From assembly GCA_947501105.1 (NCBI GenBank), contig CANMUP010000006.1, forward strand, positions 62,001 to 126,000: a DNA stretch of 64,000 nt. The letters are read 5' to 3'. A program made the position numbers and the translations under genes. This document shows, one piece after another, positions 21,669-31,774 of the stretch (its first letter is position 1; each line of letters begins with the position of its first letter). Source of the stretch: an uncultured Flaviramulus sp. GTDB taxonomy: Bacteria; Bacteroidota; Bacteroidia; Flavobacteriales; Flavobacteriaceae. A model generated the notes under the pieces. It was not told where the DNA came from, ran no database searches, and saw only the letters and a list, made by a program, of their open reading frames with translations.

Positions 21669-22733
21669 ATGAAAAAACATAACTTTAGTGCCGGACCATG
21701 TATTTTACCTCAAGAAGTTTTACTAAAAGCATCAGAGGCAGTCATAGATTTTGATAACAGCGGTTTATCGTTAATTGAAATTTCACACAGAAGTAAGGCT
21801 TTTGTTGATGTTATGGAAAAAGCCAGAGCATTAGCTTTAGAGTTGCTTGGCTTAGAAGGTAAAGGTTATAAAGCATTGTTTTTACAAGGCGGAGCAAGTA
21901 CCCAATTTTTAATGACTGCTTTAAATCTATTAGAAAAAAGAGCAGGCTATTTAAATACAGGAACTTGGGCAGATAAAGCTATTAAAGAGGCAAAAATTTA
22001 TGACGATATCTACGAAGTTGGTTCGTCAAAAAATGCAAACTTTAACTATATTCCTAAAGGCTACGATATTCCTTCAGATTACGATTATTTTCATTGTACA
22101 TCAAACAATACCATTTTTGGAACACAAATGAAATCGTTTCCTAAATGTGATATTCCTATGGTTTGCGATATGAGTAGTGATATTTTTTCACGCACACTAG
22201 ATTTTACTCAATTCGATTTAATTTACGCTGGAGCACAAAAAAATATGGGACCAGCTGGTACCACTCTAGTTGTAATTAAAGAAGATATTCTTGGTAAAGT
22301 ATCACGAAAAATTCCATCAATGATGGATTATAAAACACACATAAGTAAAGGTAGTATGTTTAATACACCACCTGTTTTTGCTGTGTATACATCAATGTTA
22401 ACCTTAGAATGGTTAAAAAATCTTGGAGGTATTGCTGCCATTGAAGAAGAAAACGAAAAGAAAGCTCGTTTGATGTATTCAGAGATTGATTTAAATCCAT
22501 TATTTAAAGGATATTCAACTAAAGAAGACCGCTCTAACATGAATGCAACATTTACTTTAGAAAACGAAAACCTAAAAGAAACGTTTGAAACCATGTTGAA
22601 AGAAGGCGGTATTAATGGTTTAAATGGACACAGAAGTGTTGGTGGTTACAGAGCATCAATGTATAATGCATTACCGCTAGATAGTGTTAAGGCATTAGTA
22701 GAAATAATGAGTGAATTAGAAAGTAAAGCGTAA
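21669..22733 (+). CDS. serC: 3-phosphoserine/phosphohydroxythreonine transaminase
   Basis: 'MKKHNFSAGPCILPQEVL', 'AGAQKNMGPAGTTLVVI', 'GLNGHRSVGGYRASMYNA'. Confidence 0.96.
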   Translation: MKKHNFSAGPCILPQEVLLKASEAVIDFDNSGLSLIEISHRSKAFVDVMEKARALALELLGLEGKGYKALFLQGGASTQFLMTALNLLEKRAGYLNTGTWADKAIKEAKIYDDIYEVGSSKNANFNYIPKGYDIPSDYDYFHCTSNNTIFGTQMKSFPKCDIPMVCDMSSDIFSRTLDFTQFDLIYAGAQKNMGPAGTTLVVIKEDILGKVSRKIPSMMDYKTHISKGSMFNTPPVFAVYTSMLTLEWLKNLGGIAAIEEENEKKARLMYSEIDLNPLFKGYSTKEDRSNMNATFTLENENLKETFETMLKEGGINGLNGHRSVGGYRASMYNALPLDSVKALVEIMSELESKA

Positions 22734-22782
22734 AAAATAAATATTAAAACATTTTCGCTTTTGCGGAAATAAAAACTATAAC

Positions 22783-23733
22783 ATGAAAGTATTAGCAAAC
22801 GATGGCATTTCGCAAAGCGGTATTGATGCCCTAGAAAAAGGGGGTTACGAAGTTATCACTACAACTGTAGCACAAGAACAATTAGAAAATTACATCAACG
22901 AAAAAGAAATAAATGTTTTATTGGTACGTAGCGCAACTACAGTACGTAAAGATTTAATTGATGCCTGTCCAAGCTTAAAAGTTATAGGTCGTGGCGGTGT
23001 TGGTATGGATAACATTGATGTTGAATATGCTAGAGAAAAAGGACTTTCAGTAATAAACACGCCAGCTGCCTCATCTCATTCTGTAGCAGAATTAGTATTT
23101 GGACACCTTTACGGATTATCTCGTTTCTTACATAACTCAAACAGAGACATGCCTTTAGAAGGAGATAGTAATTTTAAAGGGTTAAAGAAAGCTTATGCTA
23201 AAGGTACTGAATTAAGAGGAAAAACTTTGGGTGTTTTAGGTTTTGGTCGTATTGGTCAAGCTACCGCTAAAGTTGCTCTTGGAGCAGGTATGAAGGTAAT
23301 AGCTTTCGATCCGTTTTTAGAAAAAGCTGATTTGGAGTTAGAATTTTTTGATGGTCAAAAAGTAAATTTTGAAATTAATACTATTTCTAAAGAAGATGTT
23401 TTAAAACAATCAGATTTTATAACATTACATGTTCCTGCTCAAAAAGATTACGTAATTGACGAAGCTGAGTTTAACATAATGAAAGATGGTGTTATAATTG
23501 CCAATGCAGCTCGTGGTGGTGTTGTAAATGAAGTGGCTCTTGTAAAAGCTATCGAAAAAGGCAAAGTAGCTAGAGCTGCATTAGATGTTTTTGAAAAAGA
23601 ACCTAAACCAGAAATTCAACTATTGATGAATCCTGCATTATCATTAACGCCACATACAGGTGCAGCAACTAATGAAGCACAAGATAGAATTGGTACAGAA
23701 TTAGCATCGCAAATAATTAATATTCTTGGATAG
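22783..23733 (+). CDS. serA: D-3-phosphoglycerate dehydrogenase (short type)
   Basis: D-2-hydroxyacid dehydrogenase: '[25 protein letters not shown]', '[10 protein letters not shown]'; follows serC. Confidence 0.92.
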   Translation: MKVLANDGISQSGIDALEKGGYEVITTTVAQEQLENYINEKEINVLLVRSATTVRKDLIDACPSLKVIGRGGVGMDNIDVEYAREKGLSVINTPAASSHSVAELVFGHLYGLSRFLHNSNRDMPLEGDSNFKGLKKAYAKGTELRGKTLGVLGFGRIGQATAKVALGAGMKVIAFDPFLEKADLELEFFDGQKVNFEINTISKEDVLKQSDFITLHVPAQKDYVIDEAEFNIMKDGVIIANAARGGVVNEVALVKAIEKGKVARAALDVFEKEPKPEIQLLMNPALSLTPHTGAATNEAQDRIGTELASQIINILG

Positions 23734-23776
23734 AGAATATCTTTTTAAATAAATGTGACCTAATCAGTATAACTGA

Positions 23777-23804
23777 GTCCTAACATATGTTGGGACTTTT
23801 TTTG
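23777..23804 (+). terminator. Intrinsic terminator after serA
   Basis: GTCCTAACA-TA-TGTTGGGAC followed by TTTTTTT. Confidence 0.8.
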
Positions 23805-23858
23805 TACCTTCAACATCCAATTTATTAATCTTTAACTTAAAAAAAACAAAATATAATC

Positions 23859-24500
23859 ATGGCAGGAATTTTAGATTTATTAAACAGTGACCTAGGAAAA
23901 ACTATTGTTAGTGGAGTTGCTGGTCAAACAGGACAAGACGAAAGCAAAACCGGAAGCGTACTAACTATGGCTTTACCTGTTTTAATGCAAGCTATGAAAA
24001 GAAATGCTTCAACACCTCAAGGCGCTGAAGGTTTACTTGGAGCTTTAAATGGAAAACATGATGGTAGCATTTTAGATAATTTAGGAGGCCTGTTTGGCGG
24101 CGGAGTAGATTCTAATGTTCTTGATGATGGTGGAAAAATTTTGGGTCATGTTTTAGGGGGAAAGCAACAGCACGTTGAAAATGCTTTAAGTCAAAAATCA
24201 GGAATGGACGCTGGTTCTATTGCACAAATATTAAAAGTTGCTGCTCCTATACTAATGGGTGTTTTAGGAAAACAATCTAGACAACAACAAGTGAGTAGCC
24301 CTAGTGGTATAGAAGGCTTATTGGGAGGCTTACTTGGAGGTAGTTCAAAACAACAAGAACAAAGCTTTTTAGAATCTATTTTAGATGCTGATGGAGATGG
24401 TAGTGTTATTGATGATGTTGCTGGAATGGTACTAGGTGGTAATAAAAAGAAAAAAGGCGGACTTGGTGGATTATTAGGTGGTCTTTTTGGAGGAAAATAA
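23859..24500 (+). CDS. DUF937-domain protein
   Basis: Gly/Leu-rich repeats ('GLLGALNGKHDGSILDNLGGLFGGG', 'GGLLGGLLGG') typical of DUF937. Confidence 0.8.
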   Translation: MAGILDLLNSDLGKTIVSGVAGQTGQDESKTGSVLTMALPVLMQAMKRNASTPQGAEGLLGALNGKHDGSILDNLGGLFGGGVDSNVLDDGGKILGHVLGGKQQHVENALSQKSGMDAGSIAQILKVAAPILMGVLGKQSRQQQVSSPSGIEGLLGGLLGGSSKQQEQSFLESILDADGDGSVIDDVAGMVLGGNKKKKGGLGGLLGGLFGGK

Positions 24501-24522
24501 ACAACCTTAAATTATAAATTCA

Positions 24523-24554
24523 AAATGCCAAACTAATTAGTTTGGCATTTTTTT
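24523..24554 (+). terminator. Intrinsic terminator after the DUF937 gene
   Basis: AAATGCCAAACTAATTAGTTTGGCATTTTTTT. Confidence 0.88.
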
Positions 24555-24622
24555 ATTAAAAACATTTAAAATCAGGCAATTAAAGGAAGGAATTTTGTAT
24601 TTTTAATAAAAAAATTTTAGTT

Positions 24623-25066
24623 ATGAAAACGTTTGTATACTTATTACTTGTATTAGGTTTCCTAATTGGATGCAATACATCAAAACAAATTTCCTCAAAT
24701 AGTAATAACAATGAGGAGCTAAACAAAATGGCTTCAAATGATACTGTTAAAATTGCTAATGATGAATTAGAATACGAAATTATTATTATCGAACCAGGTT
24801 TTAATTTTTGGTTAGCAAGCAGAGCAAGACCAGAAGGTTATTATTCGCAACAATTTCTAGAAAATAGAAACTATCAGTTTGTAATAGAATGGAATCAAAG
24901 AGTATTGCAGACTAATCGCTTTGATCCAAACCTATATGCACTACAAATTGATTACCAGCCTGGTATAGATTACGGTTATGATGTAAATTATAAATTGTAT
25001 AACTACTTCGTTTATTTTCAATTAACCTATAAACAAAGATTAGGGGCTTTTGTCCCTAGGATTTAA
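24623..25066 (+). CDS. Lipoprotein, DUF6146-like
   Basis: Signal peptide with lipobox 'GFLIGCNTS'; conserved 'GFNFWLASRARPEGYYSQQFLENRNYQFVIEWNQRV'. Confidence 0.7.
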   Translation: MKTFVYLLLVLGFLIGCNTSKQISSNSNNNEELNKMASNDTVKIANDELEYEIIIIEPGFNFWLASRARPEGYYSQQFLENRNYQFVIEWNQRVLQTNRFDPNLYALQIDYQPGIDYGYDVNYKLYNYFVYFQLTYKQRLGAFVPRI

Positions 25067-25109
25067 ATCTCTTTTAACTATTTTTGCAATCAAATAGCAA
25101 ATAGTTATT

Positions 25110-25412
25110 GTGAAGAAATTAAAAGAACGCTGGGGTATTGAGAATAATTGGCAAATTATCATTATTCTAATTGTATTTGCCGTAACAGGCTCAACTGCAT
25201 CATATATTGGTAAGCCTATTTTAAATTATTTGAATATTTCTAACGAAAACTTTGGACCTTTTGGATATTGGACTATTCGCATAGTTGTTCTTTTTATAAT
25301 GTATCAATTTATGCTTGTTTTTTTCGGCTGGCTTTTTGGTCAATACAAATTTTTTTGGAACTTTGAAAAAAAGATGCTTCGTAGAATTGGTTTTAAACGT
25401 TTTTTAGATTAG
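25110..25412 (+). CDS. Small membrane protein (DUF6787-like)
   Basis: GTG start; two TM segments; C-terminal 'FWNFEKKMLRRIGFKRF'. Confidence 0.65.
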   Translation: MKKLKERWGIENNWQIIIILIVFAVTGSTASYIGKPILNYLNISNENFGPFGYWTIRIVVLFIMYQFMLVFFGWLFGQYKFFWNFEKKMLRRIGFKRFLD

Positions 25413-25744
25413 TGCAATATATAAAAGAACATATTATTTTTAAGTTTGGTACACTATTTATAGTCGCATTGCTTTTAGTGCCTTCTGCTGTAAAATTCGC
25501 CCATATATTTACACATCATACGCATGAAGTTTGCAAAGGTTACGAAACCACACATATACATAAAGTAGATTTTGATTGTGATTTTTATAAATTTAAACTA
25601 AATAAAAATTTCACTTACTCCCTTTTTAATGTTGATTTATTTTTAGAAAAAGGTGAAACTCAACAAATCCAATCTCAATATCATTTTTTAAGTGAATATC
25701 AACGCTTACAAACTTCTCTTCGAGGTCCTCCTGTTTTAATTTAA
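25412..25744 (+). CDS. Small His/Cys-containing membrane-anchored protein upstream of a TonB receptor
   Basis: GTG start overlapping the previous stop (TAGTG); one N-terminal TM; 'HIFTHHTHEVCKGYETTHIHKVDFDCDFYKF'. Confidence 0.65.
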   Translation: MQYIKEHIIFKFGTLFIVALLLVPSAVKFAHIFTHHTHEVCKGYETTHIHKVDFDCDFYKFKLNKNFTYSLFNVDLFLEKGETQQIQSQYHFLSEYQRLQTSLRGPPVLI

Positions 25745-25757
25745 TATTATTTATCAA

Positions 25758-25816
25758 TTCTGAATAAACATATTCAGAAACCTAAACTATTAAATTAATA
25801 GGTTTTCGCATATGCG
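25758..25816. promoter_or_regulatory. Cluster of three inverted repeats in the leader of the His-rich TonB receptor
   Basis: TTCTGAAT-N6-ATTCAGAA (25758-25779), AAACCTA-N14-TAGGTTT (25778-25805), CGCATATGCG (25807-25816). Confidence 0.5.
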
Positions 25817-25838
25817 CAAATCGTAATTACACTTATTA

Positions 25839-28070
25839 ATGAAATTATTTTTAAATACATTGCTATTATTAGCAATCACTAGTCTATATAGTCAAAACAC
25901 AATAAAAGGAACAGTTATAGACGCCGATACAAAGCAAAGTTTAGCTTTTGTAAATATTTATTTAACTGATATAGAAAAAGGAACGTACACTAACGAACAA
26001 GGCTTTTTTTCTATTGAGAACCTACCCTCTGGAAAATACAATATGGTGGTTTCTATTATTGGATATGCTACTCAATCACTTGATGTTACAATTCCACTAA
26101 AAGATGATATCAATATTAGCTTATCTACGTCAGCTATAGAGATGGAAGACATTATCATATCAACTCCATTCCATAAACTACAAAGTGATAACGTCATGAA
26201 AGTGGAACGCAAAACCATAAAAGATTTAAAGTCAAGTGGTAGTGTAACGTTAGCAGATGGTATTACAAATATTGCTGGTGTTGAAAGCGTAACAACAGGA
26301 TTAGGCATAGGCAAACCAGTTATTAGAGGATTAAGCTCAAATCGTGTGTTAGTTTATACTCAAGGGGTTCGTCTAGAGAATCAACAGTTTGGTGCAGAAC
26401 ATGGATTAGGTATTAGCGATTCTGGCATTGAAAGTATTGAAGTTATTAAAGGTCCTGCTTCCCTGCTCTATGGAAGTGATGCTCTTGGAGGCATATTATA
26501 CTTAAATCCAGAACGGTTTGCTAGTAACAACTCATCTTTAGGAGATATAAGTGCTACTTATTATAGCAATACACAAGGATTTAATACCAATGCAGGTTAT
26601 AAATCTTCAGCTAATAATTTTAAATTTTTATTTAGAGGAAGTTTAACTGAACATTCTGATTATAAAACAAAAAGCTATCGCGTTACCAATACCCGTTTTA
26701 GAGAGCAAGATTTTAAAGCTGGCATTGGATACCAAAACAGCGCGTTTAAAACAAATTTTCGATATAATGTAAACAATTCTAAATTAGGAATTCCAGAAGA
26801 AATTGGTGAGCAATCAAAAAACAAAACACCTTTGTTACCTTTTCAAAATATTACAAACCATGTGTTTAGTTCAAAAACAACTGTATTTTTTAATGGCTCA
26901 AAATTGGATGTGAATTTAGGGTATATATATAATGATAGAAAAGAGTTTGAAGAACATCATGAACATGAGGAAGACGAAGATGAGGGTGAAGAGCATGAGG
27001 AAGAACATGAAGAAGATGAAACCCTAGAGGCTGCATTGCACATGAAGCTAAAAACATTTAATTACGATGCAAAATATAATTTACCAAAACTAGGCAAGTT
27101 TGAAACTATTGTTGGTATACAAGGTATGAATCAAATCAATTCAAATTATGGAGAAGAACAATTAATACCAGATGCAACAACTAATGATTTTGGAATATTT
27201 GCAACATCTCATATTCATTTTGAAAAAGTAGACATTCAACTTGGGGCTCGTTATGATAACCGAAACATAGATGTGTTAAATGGAATTAATAGAACATTTA
27301 ATAGTTATAATGGAGCTTTTGGGGTAAAAAAGAACATTACTAAAAACATTACAGCTAGAGTAAACTTAGCGACAGGCTTTAGAGCGCCTAATTTATCCGA
27401 GCTAACATCTGATGGGACTCATGAAGGTACCAATCGATATGAAATAGGGAATAACGATTTAAAGAGCGAGCAAAACTTTCAAACAGATATTGCTTTAGAA
27501 TTTAAAAATGAACATTTTGAAGTATTCGTTAATGGTTTTTACAACAGTATAAACAATTACATTTTTCTTTCTCCTGACGGCAACGTTATTGATAACACCC
27601 CTGTTTATTTGTATTTACAAAATGATGCAAAACTTTATGGAGGTGAGTTCGGGTTGCATTTACACCCACACCCCTTAGATTGGCTACATTTTGAGTCAAG
27701 TTTTGAAACAGTTACAGGAAAACAAAAAAATGATAATTATTTACCACTTATTCCTGCTAACTCTATAAGCAATATTATAAGAGTTGAATTTGATAATGAT
27801 TGGATAAAAAAAGGTTATGCATTTGCTAAATTGAAATCTACATTTAAACAAAATAACACTAGTCCTTTTGAAACAAACACAAATGGGTATAACTTATTAA
27901 GTGCAGGTTTTGGTGGAAGCTTTTCAGTTTTTAATAATGAGTTAAGTGTAACACTATCTGGAAACAATTTAACCAATAAATCTTATATAAATCATTTATC
28001 TCGTTTAAAGCCTGACAGTATTTTTAATATGGGCAGGAGTATTAATCTAGGATTAACTTATAATTTATAA
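25839..28070 (+). CDS. TonB-dependent receptor with His/Glu/Asp-rich loop, likely metal uptake
   Basis: Plug and barrel motifs; internal 'EFEEHHEHEEDEDEGEEHEEEHEEDE'. Confidence 0.9.
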   Translation: MKLFLNTLLLLAITSLYSQNTIKGTVIDADTKQSLAFVNIYLTDIEKGTYTNEQGFFSIENLPSGKYNMVVSIIGYATQSLDVTIPLKDDINISLSTSAIEMEDIIISTPFHKLQSDNVMKVERKTIKDLKSSGSVTLADGITNIAGVESVTTGLGIGKPVIRGLSSNRVLVYTQGVRLENQQFGAEHGLGISDSGIESIEVIKGPASLLYGSDALGGILYLNPERFASNNSSLGDISATYYSNTQGFNTNAGYKSSANNFKFLFRGSLTEHSDYKTKSYRVTNTRFREQDFKAGIGYQNSAFKTNFRYNVNNSKLGIPEEIGEQSKNKTPLLPFQNITNHVFSSKTTVFFNGSKLDVNLGYIYNDRKEFEEHHEHEEDEDEGEEHEEEHEEDETLEAALHMKLKTFNYDAKYNLPKLGKFETIVGIQGMNQINSNYGEEQLIPDATTNDFGIFATSHIHFEKVDIQLGARYDNRNIDVLNGINRTFNSYNGAFGVKKNITKNITARVNLATGFRAPNLSELTSDGTHEGTNRYEIGNNDLKSEQNFQTDIALEFKNEHFEVFVNGFYNSINNYIFLSPDGNVIDNTPVYLYLQNDAKLYGGEFGLHLHPHPLDWLHFESSFETVTGKQKNDNYLPLIPANSISNIIRVEFDNDWIKKGYAFAKLKSTFKQNNTSPFETNTNGYNLLSAGFGGSFSVFNNELSVTLSGNNLTNKSYINHLSRLKPDSIFNMGRSINLGLTYNL

Positions 28071-28072
28071 CT

Positions 28073-28110
28073 AAAAAATGCCTTTCAAATTTGAAAGGCA
28101 TTTTTTTTTA
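28073..28110. terminator. Bidirectional intrinsic terminator
   Basis: AAAAAATGCCTTTCAAATTTGAAAGGCATTTTTTTTT between convergent genes. Confidence 0.9.
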
Positions 28111-28126
28111 TTTTATAATATTATTG

Positions 28127-28417
28127 TTATTCATTATCAGCTTCAACCTCAACGATAATAGGCTTTTCTTCTTTTTGAAACACATAGGTTAAAAACCACA
28201 TTATAGTAAATGTTGGGATAATATCAAAACCTGGAATAGCTTCTTCAATAAACGATACTACACCAGCAATTTTTCCTTTAGTCCCTTTATACATTTTACT
28301 TATTAAATAAGCAGAAGCTGGAGCCCAAATTATGTCTATAAAGGTAACCATACCAATAACATCAAACAATATACTTAATGCTAGTTTTTTATTTTTGCTT
28401 AACTTTTCTAAATTCAT
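28127..28417 (-). CDS. Small membrane protein, function unknown
   Basis: Two hydrophobic segments, proper start, own terminator. Confidence 0.6.
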   Translation of the reverse strand: MNLEKLSKNKKLALSILFDVIGMVTFIDIIWAPASAYLISKMYKGTKGKIAGVVSFIEEAIPGFDIIPTFTIMWFLTYVFQKEEKPIIVEVEADNE

Positions 28418-28462
28418 AGGTGTTTGTTTTTAAACAATATAACGCAAGAAACATACCAAAAA

Positions 28463-29050
28463 TTACTTTCCAATTAACTTTAAAAACTCATTTCTAGTTT
28501 CAATTTTCTCAAACTGTCCTCTAAACCCAGAAGTTGTTGTTATAGAATTTTGTTTTTGTACGCCACGCATCATCATACACATGTGTGATGCCTCAACAAC
28601 CACAGCAACTCCTTGGGGTTTTAAAGTATCATTTATACAATCTAAAACTTGTTCTGTTAAGCGTTCTTGTACTTGCAAACGTCTTGCAAACACATCTACA
28701 ATTCTAGGTAATTTACTCAAACCAACTATATGCCCGTTTGGTATATATGCAATATGAGCTTTTCCGAAGAAAGGTAAAATATGATGTTCGCAAAGCGAAT
28801 ATAATTCTATATCTTTTACAATAACCATTTCGTTATAAGACTCCTTAAACATTGCGCTTTTAAGAATTTCAACAGGGTCTTGGTGATATCCTTGTGTTAA
28901 AAATTGCATAGCTTTTGCAGCACGTTCTGGTGTTTTTAGCAAACCATCTCTATCAGTATTTTCACCTAAATCTTCTATAATATTTTTATATCTATCCTTA
29001 ACATCATCTGTTACTTGTATATTATACTCTTCAAACTTTTTATATGGCAT
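28463..29050 (-). CDS. folE: GTP cyclohydrolase I
   Basis: '[16 protein letters not shown]', '[22 protein letters not shown]', '[23 protein letters not shown]', '[15 protein letters not shown]'. Confidence 0.97.
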   Translation of the reverse strand: MPYKKFEEYNIQVTDDVKDRYKNIIEDLGENTDRDGLLKTPERAAKAMQFLTQGYHQDPVEILKSAMFKESYNEMVIVKDIELYSLCEHHILPFFGKAHIAYIPNGHIVGLSKLPRIVDVFARRLQVQERLTEQVLDCINDTLKPQGVAVVVEASHMCMMMRGVQKQNSITTTSGFRGQFEKIETRNEFLKLIGK

Positions 29051-29166
29051 TTTTTAACTTTAATAGTTTAAATAAAAATAGGTAAAAAATATTAGACGCC
29101 CCATTCTAACAAAAATTTCAAAAAAACATTAACAATTACTTTGGTTTTTTAACGTTTAGTTATGAT

Positions 29167-29211
29167 TGTAACATTTTTAACAAATGTAGTTTTGTTAAAA
29201 GTGTAACATTT
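29167..29211. promoter_or_regulatory. Composite repeat (direct repeats flanking an inverted repeat), candidate operator
   Basis: TGTAACATTT at 29167 and 29202; TTTTAACAAA (29175-29184) / TTTGTTAAAA (29191-29200). Confidence 0.5.
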
Positions 29212-29263
29212 ACTGATAAAACTGGTCTTTAACTCATCTACCAAAAAAACTAAACTAACTTTA

Positions 29264-31774
29264 ATGAGGCTCATAATTGCGTTCTGCTTTATTTTATTAT
29301 TCTCTTTTTTAACCAATGCTCAGGATAAAAAAACTTTGAACATTGTACGAACAAACAAAGCACCAAAAATCGATGGAATATTAGATGATAACGCATGGAA
29401 AAATGTAGACGAAGCCAAAGATTTTACTCAATTTAGGCCAGAAATGGGTGTTGCAGAAAAAGCGCATCAAAAAACAATTGTAAAAATAACTTATGATGAT
29501 AATGCCATTTATGTTGCTGCATATCTAAAAGATAAGCCTGAAAATATTCAAAAGCAATTTACAAGTCGAGATAATTTTGGTCAATCAGATTTTTTTGGTT
29601 TGGTGTTAAACCCAAATAATGATGCACAAAATGATACTGAATTTTTTGTATTTAGTTCAGGCACCCAAGCTGATGCTATAGCTTCTCCTAGTATGGAAGA
29701 GGGAGAAGACTTTGGCTGGAATGCTGTTTGGGATAGTGCTGTAAAAATTGTTGAAGATGGTTGGATTGTTGAAATGAAAATACCATATAGAGCGCTTCGA
29801 TTCTCTAATGATGATGTGCAAACTTGGGGTTTACAATTTCATAGACGTTTTAGAATAGATAACTCACAATATTCGTGGAACCCTATTGATAGATCTAAAG
29901 GTAACATTGGAATTTATCATGGCGAATTAACAGGTATTAAAAACATTAAACCACCAACTAGACTTAGCTTTTATCCGTTTGTATCTGGAATATCAACATC
30001 TTTTGATGGTGAAAATGAAACAGATTTAAACGTAGGCTTAGATGTGAAATACGGGCTTACAGAAAATTTTACTTTAGATGCTACTTTAATACCCGATTTT
30101 AGTCAAGCTGCTTTTGATAATGTAACATTAAACCTTGGTCCTTTTGAGCAAACTTTTAGCGAACAGCGTCAATTTTTTACAGAAGGAGTTGACCTATTTA
30201 ATAAAGGTGAGCTGTTTTTTTCAAGACGTATTGGTAATTCGCCATCAGAACAAGAAAATGTTGAAGAAGAACTAATCAGCAATGATGATATTAATGAAGA
30301 AATTGTAGACAATCCAAGTATTGTTAAAACACTAAATGCTATTAAAGTTTCTGGTCGCACAAAAAAAGGTTTAGGTGTTGGCTTTTTTAATGCAGTAACA
30401 GAAAAAACGCAGGCAAAAATAAAAACTACCGAATATATTAGAGACCAGAATACGCAAACCATAACAGATAGTGTTATTTCGTACAGAAGTAGAGTTACAG
30501 AATCTTTAACCAATTATAACATTTTAGTAATCGATCAGCAATTCAACGGAAACTCATCTGTGAGCCTCATCAACACCAATGTTACAAGAAACGGAAGCTT
30601 TAGAGATGCCAATGTTACAGGCCTTTTAGCAGATATTTCTAATAAGAGAAATACTTACAGTGTACGTGGTCAGGTAAAAATGAGTAATGTCAATTTAAGT
30701 GATGGAAACAGTACAGGTCTAAGCTCATTTTTTATGATTAGAAAAACACATGGTAAGTTTAGGTACAGTTTCGACCATAGTTTTGCTGATGAAGAATACG
30801 ACATTAACGATCTTGGGTTAAACAATAGAAACAACTTTAATAATTTTGGTATTGATGTTTCTTATCAAATATTTGAACCAACAGAAAAATTAAATAGCTT
30901 TCGTATTAATACATGGGTAAACTATCGCAGATTGTATAAACCAAGTACCTTTACAGGAACAAACTTTGGTATACGTTTTAATGCTCAAACAAAAAAACTC
31001 ATGTGGTTTGGTGCTAGAATTAATTTCGAACCTGGTAAGCAATACGATTATTTTGAGCCTCGAGATTTTGAGAATAAACGCTTTTTTGTTTTTAAAAACG
31101 TTGCCTTCATTGGTAGTTGGTTAGAAACAAATCAAAACAAAACATTCTCTGTTGAAACTAGCATGGGAACATTTACTCTTTTTGATAAAGAACGAGATTT
31201 ATTTGGTTATAATATTGAAATTGAACCTACCGTAAGGTTAAACGATAAGTTTAGAATTTCTTATGAATTAGAATACCAAAACAACAAAGGAAGTCGCGGT
31301 TTTGTTAATAATATTAATGATGACATTATATTTGGTGAGCGCGATGTCGTTTCTATCGAAAATGGTCTGTCTGGAGCATATAATTTTAATCCACTACATG
31401 CATTAAGCTTAACTTTTAGAAATTTTTGGAGCACCGTAAACTATGATTACGAATTATTTGCTCTTGAAAACGATGGTAGCTTATCAACAACAGATGGCTA
31501 TAATATAGATAGCTTAGAAGAAAGTCCAAATATTAATTTTAATACTTGGAATTTAGATTTACGCTATTCGTGGCAGTTTGCACCAGGTAGCCAATTAACA
31601 GCTTTATACAGAAACTCTTTATTTAATTCAGATTCAGCGTCAAAAGACAGCTATTTTAATAGCTTAAGCACCTTATTTGATCAACCAATACAGCACGTGT
31701 TTTCGTTAAAGCTTCAATATTTTATTGATTATAATAATTTAAAGAACGTATTTAAAAAGAAAAGTAACAGCTAA
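29264..31774 (+). CDS. DUF5916-domain outer-membrane-associated protein with family-9 carbohydrate-binding-like N-terminus
   Basis: Signal peptide; 'APKIDGILDDNAWKNVDEAKDFTQFRPEMG', long beta-rich C-terminus. Confidence 0.85.
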   Translation: MRLIIAFCFILLFSFLTNAQDKKTLNIVRTNKAPKIDGILDDNAWKNVDEAKDFTQFRPEMGVAEKAHQKTIVKITYDDNAIYVAAYLKDKPENIQKQFTSRDNFGQSDFFGLVLNPNNDAQNDTEFFVFSSGTQADAIASPSMEEGEDFGWNAVWDSAVKIVEDGWIVEMKIPYRALRFSNDDVQTWGLQFHRRFRIDNSQYSWNPIDRSKGNIGIYHGELTGIKNIKPPTRLSFYPFVSGISTSFDGENETDLNVGLDVKYGLTENFTLDATLIPDFSQAAFDNVTLNLGPFEQTFSEQRQFFTEGVDLFNKGELFFSRRIGNSPSEQENVEEELISNDDINEEIVDNPSIVKTLNAIKVSGRTKKGLGVGFFNAVTEKTQAKIKTTEYIRDQNTQTITDSVISYRSRVTESLTNYNILVIDQQFNGNSSVSLINTNVTRNGSFRDANVTGLLADISNKRNTYSVRGQVKMSNVNLSDGNSTGLSSFFMIRKTHGKFRYSFDHSFADEEYDINDLGLNNRNNFNNFGIDVSYQIFEPTEKLNSFRINTWVNYRRLYKPSTFTGTNFGIRFNAQTKKLMWFGARINFEPGKQYDYFEPRDFENKRFFVFKNVAFIGSWLETNQNKTFSVETSMGTFTLFDKERDLFGYNIEIEPTVRLNDKFRISYELEYQNNKGSRGFVNNINDDIIFGERDVVSIENGLSGAYNFNPLHALSLTFRNFWSTVNYDYELFALENDGSLSTTDGYNIDSLEESPNINFNTWNLDLRYSWQFAPGSQLTALYRNSLFNSDSASKDSYFNSLSTLFDQPIQHVFSLKLQYFIDYNNLKNVFKKKSNS

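Noticed and set aside
22328-22594. Minus-strand ORF of 88 aa inside serC
   Set aside because: Shadow ORF of a conserved enzyme
26935-27020. Possible tandem DNA repeat (GAAGAACATGAGG-type)
   Set aside because: It encodes the His/Glu-rich loop of the TonB receptor; imperfect units explained by protein composition, so reported as a protein feature
30169-30513. Minus-strand ORF of 114 aa inside the DUF5916 gene
   Set aside because: Antisense, hydrophobic low-complexity, no homology pattern recognised
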